The notes beneath the pieces are model-generated. The model saw nothing but the letters and a program-made list of their open reading frames with translations. It did no database searches and was not told where the DNA came from. Positions 7,938-17,482 of a stretch of 64,000 nt of DNA are shown in pieces. The DNA is taken from the NCBI RefSeq assembly GCF_013004375.1, contig NZ_JABERI010000010.1:1-64000 (forward strand), given 5' to 3'. Positions within the stretch are counted from its first letter, which is position 1, and the number at the start of each line of letters is the position of its first letter. The translations under genes were made by a program, and so were the position numbers. The stretch is from Acinetobacter terrae. GTDB lineage: Bacteria; Pseudomonadota; Gammaproteobacteria; Pseudomonadales; Moraxellaceae.

Positions 7938-10900
7938 GATGCTTGCTCCTGATTATTTGGTTTTTTAGGTTTAAATTTAAAGATACTTCGAATCCAGACA
8001 TAGAACACAGGAATAAAGAAGATACCCAATAAAGTCGAACTGATTACGCCACCCAGTACACCATAACCGACTGAGTGTTGGCTACCTGCGCCCGCACCCG
8101 AAGAAAGGGCAAGCGGAAGTACACCAAAACCGAAGGCTAAAGTGGTCATAATGATTGGACGTAAACGCATTTTTGCTGCATGAAGGGTCGCTTCAAGTAA
8201 AGGCTCGCCTTTATCTTCTTGCAGTTCCTTGGCGAATTCTACAATCAGGATCGCATTTTTTGCAGCCAAACCAATGACGGCAATAATTGCCACCTGGAAG
8301 TAAATGTTATTCGATAGGTTTGGATCTTTGAGTAGCACCATGCCAAGGAATGTTAAACCCACTGCACCGACAATACCCAGTGGAATCACCAACATGACTG
8401 AAAATGGAATTGACCAGCTCTCGTACAATGCAGCAAGACACAGGAATACAATCAGCATTGAAAGTGCATACAGGCCAAGCGTTTGCGAGCCAGATTCACG
8501 TTCTTCTAAAGATAAACCTGTCCACTCGTAGTCAAAGCCCTGCATACCCATTTCAGGCAATTTGGCGATAATTTCTTCCATTGCAAGCATCGCATCACCC
8601 GAGCTGACACCCGGAGCAGGCGTACCTTGAATGTTGACCGATGCAATACCGTTGTAACGTTCAAGACGTGGCGAACCATAAGTCCATTCACCTGTGGCAA
8701 ATGCAGAGAATGGAACCATTTGACCAGAGTTGCTGCGTACATACCACTTGTTGAGATCTTCCGGCATCATACGTGCATCAGGAACGGCCTGTACATAAAC
8801 CTTCTTAATACGACCACGGTCGATAAAGTCATTAATGTATGAACCACCCCAAGCAATACTCATGGTGCTGTTGATTTCGGAAATGCTGACGCCCATCGCG
8901 CTGGCTTTTTCGTTATCTACATAGATTTTGTACTGTGGCGTATCTTCCTGACCATTCGGACGGACACCAGCCAGACGTTTGTCCTGAGCGGCCATCCCCA
9001 AAATCATGTTACGTGCGGCCAGCATTTTTTCATGACCATTACCGGCAGCATCTTTCAACATTAAGTTAAAGCCTGCAGATACGCCCAGTTCAGGCATTGC
9101 AGGAAGCTGTAACGGCATCACATAAGAGGCATCTTTGGCAATCACGTTAAGCGCCATACCGCGTTGGATAATGGCACCCACAGCAGATTCTTTGCTGGTC
9201 CGTTCTTCCCAGTCTTTCAGCTTAATAAAGGCAAGACCGGCATTTTGACCGACACCGGTGAAGGAGAAGCCGGCGACACTAAAGACAGAGTCGACATTGG
9301 CTTTTTCACCTTCCATAAAGAAGCCGGTCATTTGATCAATGACTTTCTCGGTACGATCAAGGGTGGCATTTGGTGGAAGCTGAACCAGCGTCATGACCAC
9401 ACCTTGGTCTTCATCCGGTAAGAACGAACTTGGCAGGCTTTTGAACAAGAACAATAGACCGACAATCACTACCGCATAAATTGCACCGGCAATGATTTTG
9501 TGAATCAGCAGTTTTCCAACCCAGTTTTGGTAGCCTTGGGCCATACGGTCGAAACGACTATTAAACCCACGGAAGAAACGGGCAAAGAAACCATTGCTCT
9601 GATCTTTGTCTTTATCATGCTGCTTTAATAAGGTTGCACATAGTGCAGGGGTGAATGTTAATGCCACAATTAGTGACAGAATCATTGCCGTAACCAGGGT
9701 AATCGAGAACTGACGGTAAATGACCCCGGTGGTTCCGCTAAAGAACGCCATTGGGACGAATACAGCAGACAATACTGTGGTAATACCAATCAATGCACCA
9801 GAGATCTGACCCATCGACTTTTCAGTCGCTTCGACAGGATCCAGGTGTTCTTCCACCATAATACGTTCAACGTTTTCGACTACTACAATCGCATCATCCA
9901 CCAGTAGACCAATGGCAAGAACCATGGCAAACATCGTGAGCGTGTTAATCGAGAAGCCGAATAAGTTAATAATCGCGAAGGTTCCCAATACCACCACAGG
10001 CACGGCCATGGTCGGAATAATGGTTGCGCGCCAGTTCTGCAAGAACAGGAACATCACCAGGAACACAAGGATGATTGCCTCAATTAAAGTGTGAACCACA
10101 CTTTCAATTGAAAGTTTAATAAACGGTGTTGTATCAAATGCCAGCTGGTCTTTTAGTCCTGTCGGATAGTTCTTGCGCAGTTGAACCAAGCGTTCTTCTA
10201 CAGCAGTCGCCGTGTCTAATGCATTGGCGCCTGTTGAGAGTTTAATCGCTACGCCACCCGCAGGCTTGCCATTGAATTTAGAAGTGAACTGATAGTTGTC
10301 CGAGCCTAATTCAACTTTGGCAACATCCCCAATAGTGACTTTTGCACCAGAACCGAGACTTTTCAAGAAAATGTTTTGGAACTGTTCAGGGGTTTGTAAA
10401 AGACTTTGTGCATTTACAGTAGCATTCAGCACTTGACCTGCAACAGCTGGCGCACCGCCCAATTGACCCACAGCAACTTGCGCGTTTTGAGTACGTAAGG
10501 CAGCAACGACATCACTTGGGGTAAGCTGATAACTGCTGAGTTTTGCAGGATCTAACCAGATACGCATGGCATATGAACCACCAAATACCTGTACTTCACC
10601 CACACCCGCGACACGGCTGAGCGGTTCAGAAATATTTGAGTTCACATAGTCTTTAATGTCGGCATCGGTCAATTCACCATTTGGCGAATAGAATGCAAGT
10701 ACTTGCAGGAAGCTCGCACCTGATTTAGTGACTTTTAAACCCTGACGTTGTACATCTTCAGGGAGTAGCGCAGTTGCTGACTGTAATTTGTTTTGTACTT
10801 GAACTTGGGCAATATCAGGATCAATGCCTTGTTCAAAGTTTAATGAAATAGAGGCTGAACCATTACCCGCACTATTTGACGAGATATAACGCAAGCCGTC

Positions 10901-11116
10901 TAGACCATTCATTTGCTGCTCAATGATCTGGGTCACTGTATTTTCTACAGTTTCAGCAGATGCACCTGGATAAGTCGCAGAAATGCTAACCGTCGGTGGA
11001 GCAATGGTCGGATATTGTGCAATGGGCATTTTGCTGATGGTTAAAATACCCGCCAGCATAATCACCAATGCAATCACCCATGCAAAGATCGGGCGATGAA
11101 TAAAAAATTGAGCCAT
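7934..11116 (-). CDS. adeJ: RND multidrug efflux transporter AdeJ
   Basis: Inner-membrane HAE1-type RND pump (1060 aa; AdeJ is normally about 1058), which couples proton influx to drug export. It starts MAQFFIHRPIFAWVIALVIM, the typical HAE1 N-terminus. It has two large periplasmic loops and 12 membrane segments. The acidic TM4 pair is visible in GLLVDDAIVVVENVER, with the conserved Asp-Asp of the proton relay. A second half-repeat motif (AAKNAILIVEFAKE) lies near residue 970. It sits between adeI and adeK; 12 nt separate it from adeI. Confidence 0.97.
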   Translation of the reverse strand: MAQFFIHRPIFAWVIALVIMLAGILTISKMPIAQYPTIAPPTVSISATYPGASAETVENTVTQIIEQQMNGLDGLRYISSNSAGNGSASISLNFEQGIDPDIAQVQVQNKLQSATALLPEDVQRQGLKVTKSGASFLQVLAFYSPNGELTDADIKDYVNSNISEPLSRVAGVGEVQVFGGSYAMRIWLDPAKLSSYQLTPSDVVAALRTQNAQVAVGQLGGAPAVAGQVLNATVNAQSLLQTPEQFQNIFLKSLGSGAKVTIGDVAKVELGSDNYQFTSKFNGKPAGGVAIKLSTGANALDTATAVEERLVQLRKNYPTGLKDQLAFDTTPFIKLSIESVVHTLIEAIILVFLVMFLFLQNWRATIIPTMAVPVVVLGTFAIINLFGFSINTLTMFAMVLAIGLLVDDAIVVVENVERIMVEEHLDPVEATEKSMGQISGALIGITTVLSAVFVPMAFFSGTTGVIYRQFSITLVTAMILSLIVALTFTPALCATLLKQHDKDKDQSNGFFARFFRGFNSRFDRMAQGYQNWVGKLLIHKIIAGAIYAVVIVGLLFLFKSLPSSFLPDEDQGVVMTLVQLPPNATLDRTEKVIDQMTGFFMEGEKANVDSVFSVAGFSFTGVGQNAGLAFIKLKDWEERTSKESAVGAIIQRGMALNVIAKDASYVMPLQLPAMPELGVSAGFNLMLKDAAGNGHEKMLAARNMILGMAAQDKRLAGVRPNGQEDTPQYKIYVDNEKASAMGVSISEINSTMSIAWGGSYINDFIDRGRIKKVYVQAVPDARMMPEDLNKWYVRSNSGQMVPFSAFATGEWTYGSPRLERYNGIASVNIQGTPAPGVSSGDAMLAMEEIIAKLPEMGMQGFDYEWTGLSLEERESGSQTLGLYALSMLIVFLCLAALYESWSIPFSVMLVIPLGIVGAVGLTFLGMVLLKDPNLSNNIYFQVAIIAVIGLAAKNAILIVEFAKELQEDKGEPLLEATLHAAKMRLRPIIMTTLAFGFGVLPLALSSGAGAGSQHSVGYGVLGGVISSTLLGIFFIPVFYVWIRSIFKFKPKKPNNQEQAS

Positions 11117-11128
11117 TTAGTCTACCCC

Positions 11129-12397
11129 TTATGTATTTGAAGTAGCTTTTTGTTCAGTTTTTGGTTGTGCTTGCTGAGCAGGTTGAGCTGCTTTATTTAC
11201 TTCTGCTGCAGGTTGACCCGCACCTTGAGGCGCAGCAGCTTGAGGTTGGTAAGGTTTAGCAACCACAGTTGCACCTTCTTTGACCTTGGCAACACCCTCA
11301 ACAATCACTTTCTCACCAGTTTGTAAACCTTTGGTCACAATCCAGTCTTTACCTTGAACACCAGCAGTTTCAACAGGGCGTGTTTCAACAGCACCTTTGG
11401 CATTCACGATCATTGCAATCGCTTGACCAGTCGGAGTACGGGTAATCGCTGCTTGAGGAATCAAGATGGCATTTGGAATAACACCTTGTACAATTTTAGC
11501 AGTGGCATACATACCCGGAAGCAATAAATGATTCGGGTTCGGGAACACGGCACGTAAAGTTACGGTACCGGTTTCCGGATTTACACTTGCATCAGAAAAT
11601 GCAAGACGACCTTCAACAGGGTAGTCGCTACCATCTTCAAGCTTAAGTTTGACTTTGGTATTGTTACTGCTGTCTAAACTACCTTGGCTCAATTGCTGAC
11701 GTAAACGCAATAATTCAGCACTAGACTGGTTAATGTCGATATAGATTGGGTCTAAACGCTGAACAGTCACTAAAGGATCTGCTTGGCTTGCAGTCACTAA
11801 AGCACCAACAGTTACAGTTGAACGGTTGGTTTGACCTGAAATAGGCGAACGAACAGTTGAATAACCGAGGTTGATTTCTGCATTTTTAAGTTCAGCTTGT
11901 GTTGCAGCCACATCAGCTTCAGCCAATTTTACCTGTGCAGCAATATCATCATATTCTTGTTTTGAAATAGCATTGCTGCCGACAAGTTGACGATAACGTC
12001 CTTCTTTCACGCGTAATACGTTCAAGTTAGCTTGTTGACGATTCAGTGCAGCACGTGCGCTATCGACGCCAGCACGATTGGTGCGTGAGTCAATTTCATA
12101 CAACGCCTGACCTTCACGAACATAACTGCCTTCGGTAAATAGACGTTTGAGAATCACACCACTGGTTTGTGGACGGACTTCAGAAATTTCAAATGCCGTG
12201 GTACGACCTGAAAGTTCTACCGATTGCTCTACGCTTTGTGGTTGAGCAACAATAACACCGACTTCAGTCGGTGGCATTTTTTGGGCTGCTGCAGCTTGCT
12301 GCGCATCCTTTGGATCTTTGCTACAACCAACAAGTGCAATACTTGTTGCTAATGCGCAAGCGGTAAGGGCGGGTGCCCATAGCTTTGCAGACATCAT
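11129..12397 (-). CDS. adeI: RND efflux periplasmic adaptor AdeI
   Basis: Membrane-fusion protein linking AdeJ to AdeK. The 422-residue product has a lipoprotein signal with Cys25 (ALVGCSKD). The split lipoyl (biotinyl-like) domain is visible as EGSYVREGQALYEID and SPISGQTNRSTVTVGALV, around an alpha-helical hairpin (about 115-170). Beta-barrel and membrane-proximal domains follow. The C-terminal tail (about 385-422) is Ala/Gln/Pro-rich low complexity. It is the first gene of adeIJK and begins 32 nt after a PAP2 gene on the same strand. Confidence 0.95.
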   Translation of the reverse strand: MMSAKLWAPALTACALATSIALVGCSKDPKDAQQAAAAQKMPPTEVGVIVAQPQSVEQSVELSGRTTAFEISEVRPQTSGVILKRLFTEGSYVREGQALYEIDSRTNRAGVDSARAALNRQQANLNVLRVKEGRYRQLVGSNAISKQEYDDIAAQVKLAEADVAATQAELKNAEINLGYSTVRSPISGQTNRSTVTVGALVTASQADPLVTVQRLDPIYIDINQSSAELLRLRQQLSQGSLDSSNNTKVKLKLEDGSDYPVEGRLAFSDASVNPETGTVTLRAVFPNPNHLLLPGMYATAKIVQGVIPNAILIPQAAITRTPTGQAIAMIVNAKGAVETRPVETAGVQGKDWIVTKGLQTGEKVIVEGVAKVKEGATVVAKPYQPQAAAPQGAGQPAAEVNKAAQPAQQAQPKTEQKATSNT

Positions 12398-12429
12398 TGT
12401 TCCACCTCGATTAGATTCTTATCTAAAAA

Positions 12430-13071
12430 TTAATTTGTTTTCACTCTACTGAATTTGGCGTACAGCATATAAAGTAGTGTGATCCAAATAAAACTTATGC
12501 TCCAACCTGCCAAGACATCAGAGGGGAAATGTACCCCAAGGTAAATCCTTGAAATTCCCATGACAAACAACCATATAAAAGCACACAGGCAAATGAGCTG
12601 GTGCTTTGGATGTTTGAGACTTAGATAAATTGCAAGACAACCCAGAGTGGCTGCATAAACACTATGCGCACTGGGAAATGAAGCACCATAGCTTTGAACC
12701 AGGTGATACATTTCGGGTGGGCGAGGTCTTGAAATTATATATTTGAGCAGCCAAACCGTGGCAATGCTTCCTATAAGCCCTAAACTTGTAAAAATAATAT
12801 TTGTGTATTTTTTATACCATATTTGGTGTAAATACCAAATTGCGGTTAAAAATAGTACAAATGGCATGCCGCCTATAGCAGAAAGTGTGATAGAAATCGT
12901 ATTCAAATGCGCTGTACGATGCTGGCTCATCCATTCAACCATTGCTAAATCGAACTGCTGAAGTGATGGGGTAAAAAGCATTAATACACTGAAAATAAAT
13001 AAGAAAAATCCTACACCAAGCAATAGGTACGGCATGTAAGGAACCTTTGTTATCTTAGTCGATTGGAGCAT
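12430..13071 (-). CDS. PAP2-family membrane phosphatase
   Basis: The 213-residue polytopic protein carries the three acid-phosphatase motifs of the PAP2 family: KYIISRPRP (KX6RP), PSAHS (a PSGH variant) and SRIYLGVHFPSD (SRX5HX3D). It has about six membrane segments. Likely substrates are undecaprenyl diphosphate or phosphatidic-acid-type lipids, but the sequence does not decide. It ends 32 nt before adeI, so part of adeIJK transcription may pass through it. Confidence 0.9.
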   Translation of the reverse strand: MLQSTKITKVPYMPYLLLGVGFFLFIFSVLMLFTPSLQQFDLAMVEWMSQHRTAHLNTISITLSAIGGMPFVLFLTAIWYLHQIWYKKYTNIIFTSLGLIGSIATVWLLKYIISRPRPPEMYHLVQSYGASFPSAHSVYAATLGCLAIYLSLKHPKHQLICLCAFIWLFVMGISRIYLGVHFPSDVLAGWSISFIWITLLYMLYAKFSRVKTN

Positions 13072-13086
13072 GACTAATGAATGGTT

Positions 13087-13110
13087 AAAGTGTACTCATC
13101 AGTACACTTT
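13087..13110 (-). terminator. Hairpin between the Gcr-type gene and the PAP2 gene
   Basis: AAAGTGTACT and AGTACACTTT form a perfect 10-bp stem with a CATC loop. The T run is short, so it may be a weak terminator of the ispB transcript or an operator upstream of the PAP2 gene. Confidence 0.45.
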
Positions 13111-13186
13111 ATTTCAAGTGTGTGTAAATTATGCTGATTTCTTTTTTACCGATTTTTTAACATGAAGTAAAACAAAAATTAACCAA

Positions 13187-15241
13187 TTACTTATAAGCGG
13201 ATTTTTGTGATGGCAATGATTCATCCACTTCTAATGGAATTTTCGGTGGCCAAAAAAAGTCACTCGGACGGGTTAAGAAATGGGTAAGCACCAGTTTGGC
13301 TAATGGCTTCCATTGCTCAAAACGAACCCGGCGGGCGCGTAATGCCACAATAATGGTCAGACTAAAACTCACAAATAAGTTGGTCAAACCAATCAACAAC
13401 ACCCCTAAAAACGATACAAAAATCAAGCCAACTTCAGGCGTACCGTTAATATTGATCAAGCCTTGAATAAAGTTGGCTGAAGCAAATGCAATGTGTCGAA
13501 TATCAAGTGGAAGACCCAAAATAAAACCAATAGTTCCCATGCTTCCAAGCATAATCCCGAATAAGAAGTTCCCTGCTAACGCCCCTAAATTCCGTTCAAT
13601 ATATGCAGCAAAACTATTTAAGCGTTGTTGACCTAATAACCGCTTTAAACGGGCATGAGCCTGTAAGCGCGGACCAACTTTGCGATACACCGCCATATTG
13701 TCAAAATAACCAGCAATCAAGCCAGAGAAAAACAGACAAACACCGGCAATGGCAGCATGGGGAATAGCCAGTGAGGTAAATGGATTCAATGAATGTAAGG
13801 TTGTGGTCGCCTTGGCATGAGACAGTAATGGTTCATCCATTCCGTATTGCCAGAGCAGGGTAATCACTGCAGCAGTAGGAATAGCAATGGAGATATTGCC
13901 GAGAATGGCAATGAATTGGGTTCTGATAATATTAATAATCAGTGCTGCAAGTTCAGCAATTTGTGCAGTTTTAGAACCTTTTTGATGCTGTACCGTGGCT
14001 GCAAGTGCGGCTGCCGTCATGGCCGGTTGTTTGGTCGCGACAGTAAAATGGAGCACGTGAATCAACATGAAGCCGAGTGAATAGTTCATGCTAAACATAA
14101 ACGCCTGCATCAAGGGAGCCATGACCAGACGTGCAGCCAGAATCTTGAAGGTCGCCATGGTAGCAATAATGACGCCAGCCCCAGCCGCCGCCTTGTACAT
14201 CGACCAAAAACCTTTTTTGTCGGTACTTACATAATGCTCACCGGTTTTACTGGCATTTTCGGTAACTTGTAAGGCAATTAATTCACTGTTATTTGCAAGT
14301 AAAGAACGAACACTCCGTTCACTATAAATGGCGGAAGTAATATCGACCAGTAAAGCACTGAGTGATTCATAACGAACTTTATCTTCCTCAACAATTAAGT
14401 TGATTAACAGTTCGATCCGGTCCAGACATTGTTCCAGAAGGGATAATAAATACGTCAGACTGATACTCACGCCAATGCGTTTGATGGCACGACGGATTTT
14501 TAAAACCACATCATGACATTGCTCAATCATCACCAAGGCTTGTGAGGCATCCGGTGGGGCAATGACTGCCACAGGATCGGTATTTTGATGCAGCTTTTTA
14601 TAATGCTGAATGAATTCGATAATTTCACGATTCTGCACCAGAAAAGGCGATTCGTATTCAGTTAAGTCGGGTTGTGCATTAATAAATTCTGGATACAGTC
14701 CAATACCACTAATCCGGTAAGACAGAACCGTGATGGCTTTGATCAGCTCATTGTTAATTTTAAGCTTTTCAGCTTGATTGCCGTGACCTTGATTGAGTAA
14801 GGCAAATAACTTTTGCCAATCCTCATTAGAAATGCTGTCCAGCCAGTATTTATCGCTACGTTGATAAAAGACACGGCGGACTAAATCTTGCAGTTGGCTT
14901 TCATCATTAATCAGGGGTAAAAAATGAGCGCCTACGCGTTGTGCGAGCTGATTCCAAAAACCATCGAGAGATAAAATGCCGGTATCGGCATACAAACTGG
15001 TCTGTTTGTATTGGCTAATCAGCTTTAAGACAAAATTTTGTAAGGTAGAAACTGCATCAGGGGTAATCAGCAGCGCTTGTATGAGTGCACGAAATTTGCA
15101 GTTAATTTCTTCAGTATTGGTTGAGTCGCTTGGTCGAATCCGGTTAACCAGTTCAATTAACAGTGAGTCATCAAGAGCAGCCTGATGAGATTCAAGCTGC
15201 TCCTGCATTTTTAAAAATAGATCATTAAAATTTATATGCAT
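13187..15241 (-). CDS. Polytopic membrane protein of the 'site-specific recombinase Gcr' family
   Basis: The 684-residue product has a long soluble N-terminal half (1-340). About six to eight hydrophobic segments follow (for example ISIAIPTAAVITLLWQYG, NFLFGIMLGSMGTIGFILG, VSFLGVLLIGLTNLFVSFSL). Members are annotated 'site-specific recombinase, Gcr' after a gonococcal gene. I see no Arg-His-Arg-Tyr or serine recombinase signature, so the name should not be taken as a function. It begins 32 nt after the ispB stop, so it is probably the second gene of an ispB operon. Confidence 0.75.
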   Translation of the reverse strand: MHINFNDLFLKMQEQLESHQAALDDSLLIELVNRIRPSDSTNTEEINCKFRALIQALLITPDAVSTLQNFVLKLISQYKQTSLYADTGILSLDGFWNQLAQRVGAHFLPLINDESQLQDLVRRVFYQRSDKYWLDSISNEDWQKLFALLNQGHGNQAEKLKINNELIKAITVLSYRISGIGLYPEFINAQPDLTEYESPFLVQNREIIEFIQHYKKLHQNTDPVAVIAPPDASQALVMIEQCHDVVLKIRRAIKRIGVSISLTYLLSLLEQCLDRIELLINLIVEEDKVRYESLSALLVDITSAIYSERSVRSLLANNSELIALQVTENASKTGEHYVSTDKKGFWSMYKAAAGAGVIIATMATFKILAARLVMAPLMQAFMFSMNYSLGFMLIHVLHFTVATKQPAMTAAALAATVQHQKGSKTAQIAELAALIINIIRTQFIAILGNISIAIPTAAVITLLWQYGMDEPLLSHAKATTTLHSLNPFTSLAIPHAAIAGVCLFFSGLIAGYFDNMAVYRKVGPRLQAHARLKRLLGQQRLNSFAAYIERNLGALAGNFLFGIMLGSMGTIGFILGLPLDIRHIAFASANFIQGLININGTPEVGLIFVSFLGVLLIGLTNLFVSFSLTIIVALRARRVRFEQWKPLAKLVLTHFLTRPSDFFWPPKIPLEVDESLPSQKSAYK

Positions 15242-15273
15242 AGGCGAGGGTTAAGTCTATTTTTCAACATCCA

Positions 15274-16251
15274 TCATTGAATTCGGTTTAAGGCAAGTTG
15301 GGTCAGGTTAATCAGTGCTTGGCGATATTCGCTATGAGGAAGCGCATCTAAAGCCTGAAGCGCAGATTCAGTTTCTTCAGTGGCACGTTGGCGACAGTAA
15401 TCTAGCGCGCCACAATTTTGCACAATGTCAATGACACGTTCTAATTGGGCTGTACCACCGGTTGCAATACTGCGGCGAACAATTTCATGTTCTTCATCGG
15501 TGGTTTTTTGCAGTGCAGAGATTAATGGCAAAGTGGGTTTCCCTTCCATTAAATCATCACCAATATTTTTACCTAATGTTTCAGCATCTGAAGTGTAGTC
15601 TAAAATATCGTCAATAATCTGGAACGCATTGCCAAAGTGACCGGCAAAGATTCGCAGTGGTTCACGGTATTGCGGTGTACCCGATAAAATGGCAGCACCT
15701 TCAGTTGCAAGTTCAAATAAACGCGAAGTTTTACCGTGAATAATATCGAGGTAAGTCTGTTCTGAGGTTTCAGGCTGATGCTGCGCTTGCAGTTGTAGCA
15801 CTTCGCCTTCAGCAATTTCACAGGTTCCTGTCGAGAAATCTTTGAGTAAGGTCATATCGTTTAAATCGACCAATAAATCAAAAGCACGCGAAATCAGAAA
15901 GTCACCGACTAAAACCGCAGTCTGGTTATTCCAGGTGGCATTCGCCGTTGGACGACCACGACGCAAGCCTGATTCATCGACTACATCATCATGTACAAGA
16001 GTCGCAGTATGCAACATTTCAATAATGGCAGCCAATTTACGCTGACGTTCTATATCTGTCGCGCCACAGGCTTTTGCCGCCAATAAACACATAATCGGGC
16101 GCATACGTTTACCGCCTGCTTCAACTACGTGTTTACTCACTGCCATGACTAAGGCAACTTTCGAAGTAATCCCTTCATTAATAAAAGTGTCCATCTCAGC
16201 AAAGTCTGAAGCAACAGGAGCGAGAATGTCTTGCTTAAAGTCGATGGCCAT
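15274..16251 (-). CDS. ispB: Octaprenyl diphosphate synthase-type polyprenyl transferase
   Basis: Trans-prenyltransferase that extends farnesyl diphosphate to make the ubiquinone side chain. The 325-residue product has both aspartate-rich motifs, LVHDDVVDESGLRRGRP (first) and FQIIDDILDYTSD (second), and GKTSRLFELA between them. Chain length cannot be read with certainty; Acinetobacter ubiquinone is Q-9, so nonaprenyl activity is possible. It is divergent from rplU-rpmA, as in E. coli, and is followed by the Gcr-type gene. Confidence 0.93.
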   Translation of the reverse strand: MAIDFKQDILAPVASDFAEMDTFINEGITSKVALVMAVSKHVVEAGGKRMRPIMCLLAAKACGATDIERQRKLAAIIEMLHTATLVHDDVVDESGLRRGRPTANATWNNQTAVLVGDFLISRAFDLLVDLNDMTLLKDFSTGTCEIAEGEVLQLQAQHQPETSEQTYLDIIHGKTSRLFELATEGAAILSGTPQYREPLRIFAGHFGNAFQIIDDILDYTSDAETLGKNIGDDLMEGKPTLPLISALQKTTDEEHEIVRRSIATGGTAQLERVIDIVQNCGALDYCRQRATEETESALQALDALPHSEYRQALINLTQLALNRIQ

Positions 16252-16682
16252 ATGAAGAGAAACCTCTAAAAATTGAATTGCTTATTATATAGTGTAACAA
16301 CTATATCTCATGTTATAGCTAAGATCTTAATATAGTTGCTTAAAACCTGACTAAGCAAATGGTTTTAAATGAGTGTTAATTCTAGCAACTCACCATATAT
16401 GTGACTGATCTGCCATTTCGTAGTCTATAGTAGCGAATTGATTTTAAAAATCTATTTCATTTTATAAAATGTAAGATTCCGATGTAAAAAGTAATTAATT
16501 TTTTAGATTTTGATCGTTTATAAAATAAACATTCGATCAGCGCAAAAAAACGCTAAAATGGCTTGTCGTTTGATTTATTATCACTTAATATGTTTGCCCT
16601 TGTATATACCCCAGTGGCGCTCGTATTAAGATCGGTATATTCCTTTATCGGCACGACGACACGGGCATGTTTGGAGTACATT
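16252..16682. promoter_or_regulatory. Divergent ispB / rplU intergenic region
   Basis: The 430-bp gap is strongly AT-rich and holds no gene. A possible sigma70 site for rplU is TTCGAT (16532) with TAAAAT (16554-16559). That would give a leader of about 115 nt before the rplU ATG. The leader includes a GC-richer stretch (16615-16665) that might fold. The ispB start lies 50 nt inside the left boundary's AT-rich tract. Confidence 0.35.
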
Positions 16683-16994
16683 ATGTACGCAGTAATCCAA
16701 AGCGGTGGTAAACAGCACCGTGTTATTGAGGGTGAAACCCTTAAAGTAGAATTGTTGAAAGCTGAAACTGGTACAACTATTACGTTTGATGACGTATTAA
16801 TGCTTGTAAACGGCGAAAGCATTCAAATTGGTGCTCCAGTTGTTGCTGGTGCTACAGTAACTGCTGAAGTAGTTAGCCACGGTCGTCACGACAAAATCCG
16901 TATTGTTAAAATGCGTCGTCGTAAACATTACCGTAAACAACAAGGTCACCGTCAATGGTTTACCGAGTTGAAAATTACTGCTATTTCAGGCTAA
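16683..16994 (+). CDS. rplU: 50S ribosomal protein L21
   Basis: L21 binds 23S rRNA with L20. The 103-residue product starts [14 protein letters not shown], the universal L21 N-terminus. The basic motif [16 protein letters not shown] near residue 75-90 is the RNA-binding stretch. The frame is open for 120 nt upstream, but that extension has no family counterpart and GGAG lies just before this ATG. rpmA follows after 18 nt. Confidence 0.97.
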   Translation: MYAVIQSGGKQHRVIEGETLKVELLKAETGTTITFDDVLMLVNGESIQIGAPVVAGATVTAEVVSHGRHDKIRIVKMRRRKHYRKQQGHRQWFTELKITAISG

Positions 16995-17012
16995 TTACGA
17001 GGATTATGAAAC

Positions 17013-17267
17013 ATGGCTACTAAAAAAGCTGGTGGATCGACACGTAACGGTCGTGACTCGAACCCTAAAATGTTAGGTGTTAAAATGTACGGTGGTCAAT
17101 CTGTGACTGCTGGTAACATTATCGTTCGTCAACGTGGTACAGAATTCCACGCTGGTACAAACGTAGGTATGGGCCGTGACCATACTTTATTTGCTACCGC
17201 TGACGGCGTGATCAAATTCGAAGTGAAAGGCCAATTCGGTCGTCGCTACGTATCTGTTGAAGCGTAA
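17013..17267 (+). CDS. rpmA: 50S ribosomal protein L27
   Basis: L27 reaches the peptidyl-transferase centre through its N-terminal tail. The 84-residue product begins [19 protein letters not shown], typical of the gammaproteobacterial form without the cleaved Firmicutes leader. It is the second gene of rplU-rpmA and is followed immediately by an intrinsic terminator. Confidence 0.97.
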   Translation: MATKKAGGSTRNGRDSNPKMLGVKMYGGQSVTAGNIIVRQRGTEFHAGTNVGMGRDHTLFATADGVIKFEVKGQFGRRYVSVEA

Positions 17268-17281
17268 GCTTAAATAGAAAA

Positions 17282-17304
17282 AAACCCACATTTGATGTGG
17301 GTTT
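17282..17304 (+). terminator. Intrinsic terminator of rplU-rpmA
   Basis: AAACCCACAT pairs with ATGTGGGTTT around a 3-nt loop and runs into seven T residues. Confidence 0.93.
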
Positions 17305-17482
17305 TTTTATGCCTGTAAATTAGTCAAAAACAATTTGGGTTCTTCATCATGATGTAGAAAAATCTACATTGAGCATTAATAACAATACAAAACTTCTTAT
17401 TTTCTCAATTATTAGCAATAAAAATTGGTTTAAGATGGGGACATTGAAGAAATTGCGATACAGCAAATAAAAAGGTGATGAG

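Noticed and set aside
16563..16682. Upstream extension of the rplU frame by 40 codons
   Set aside because: L21 starts at MYAVIQ; the extension lacks family counterparts and lies in the leader.
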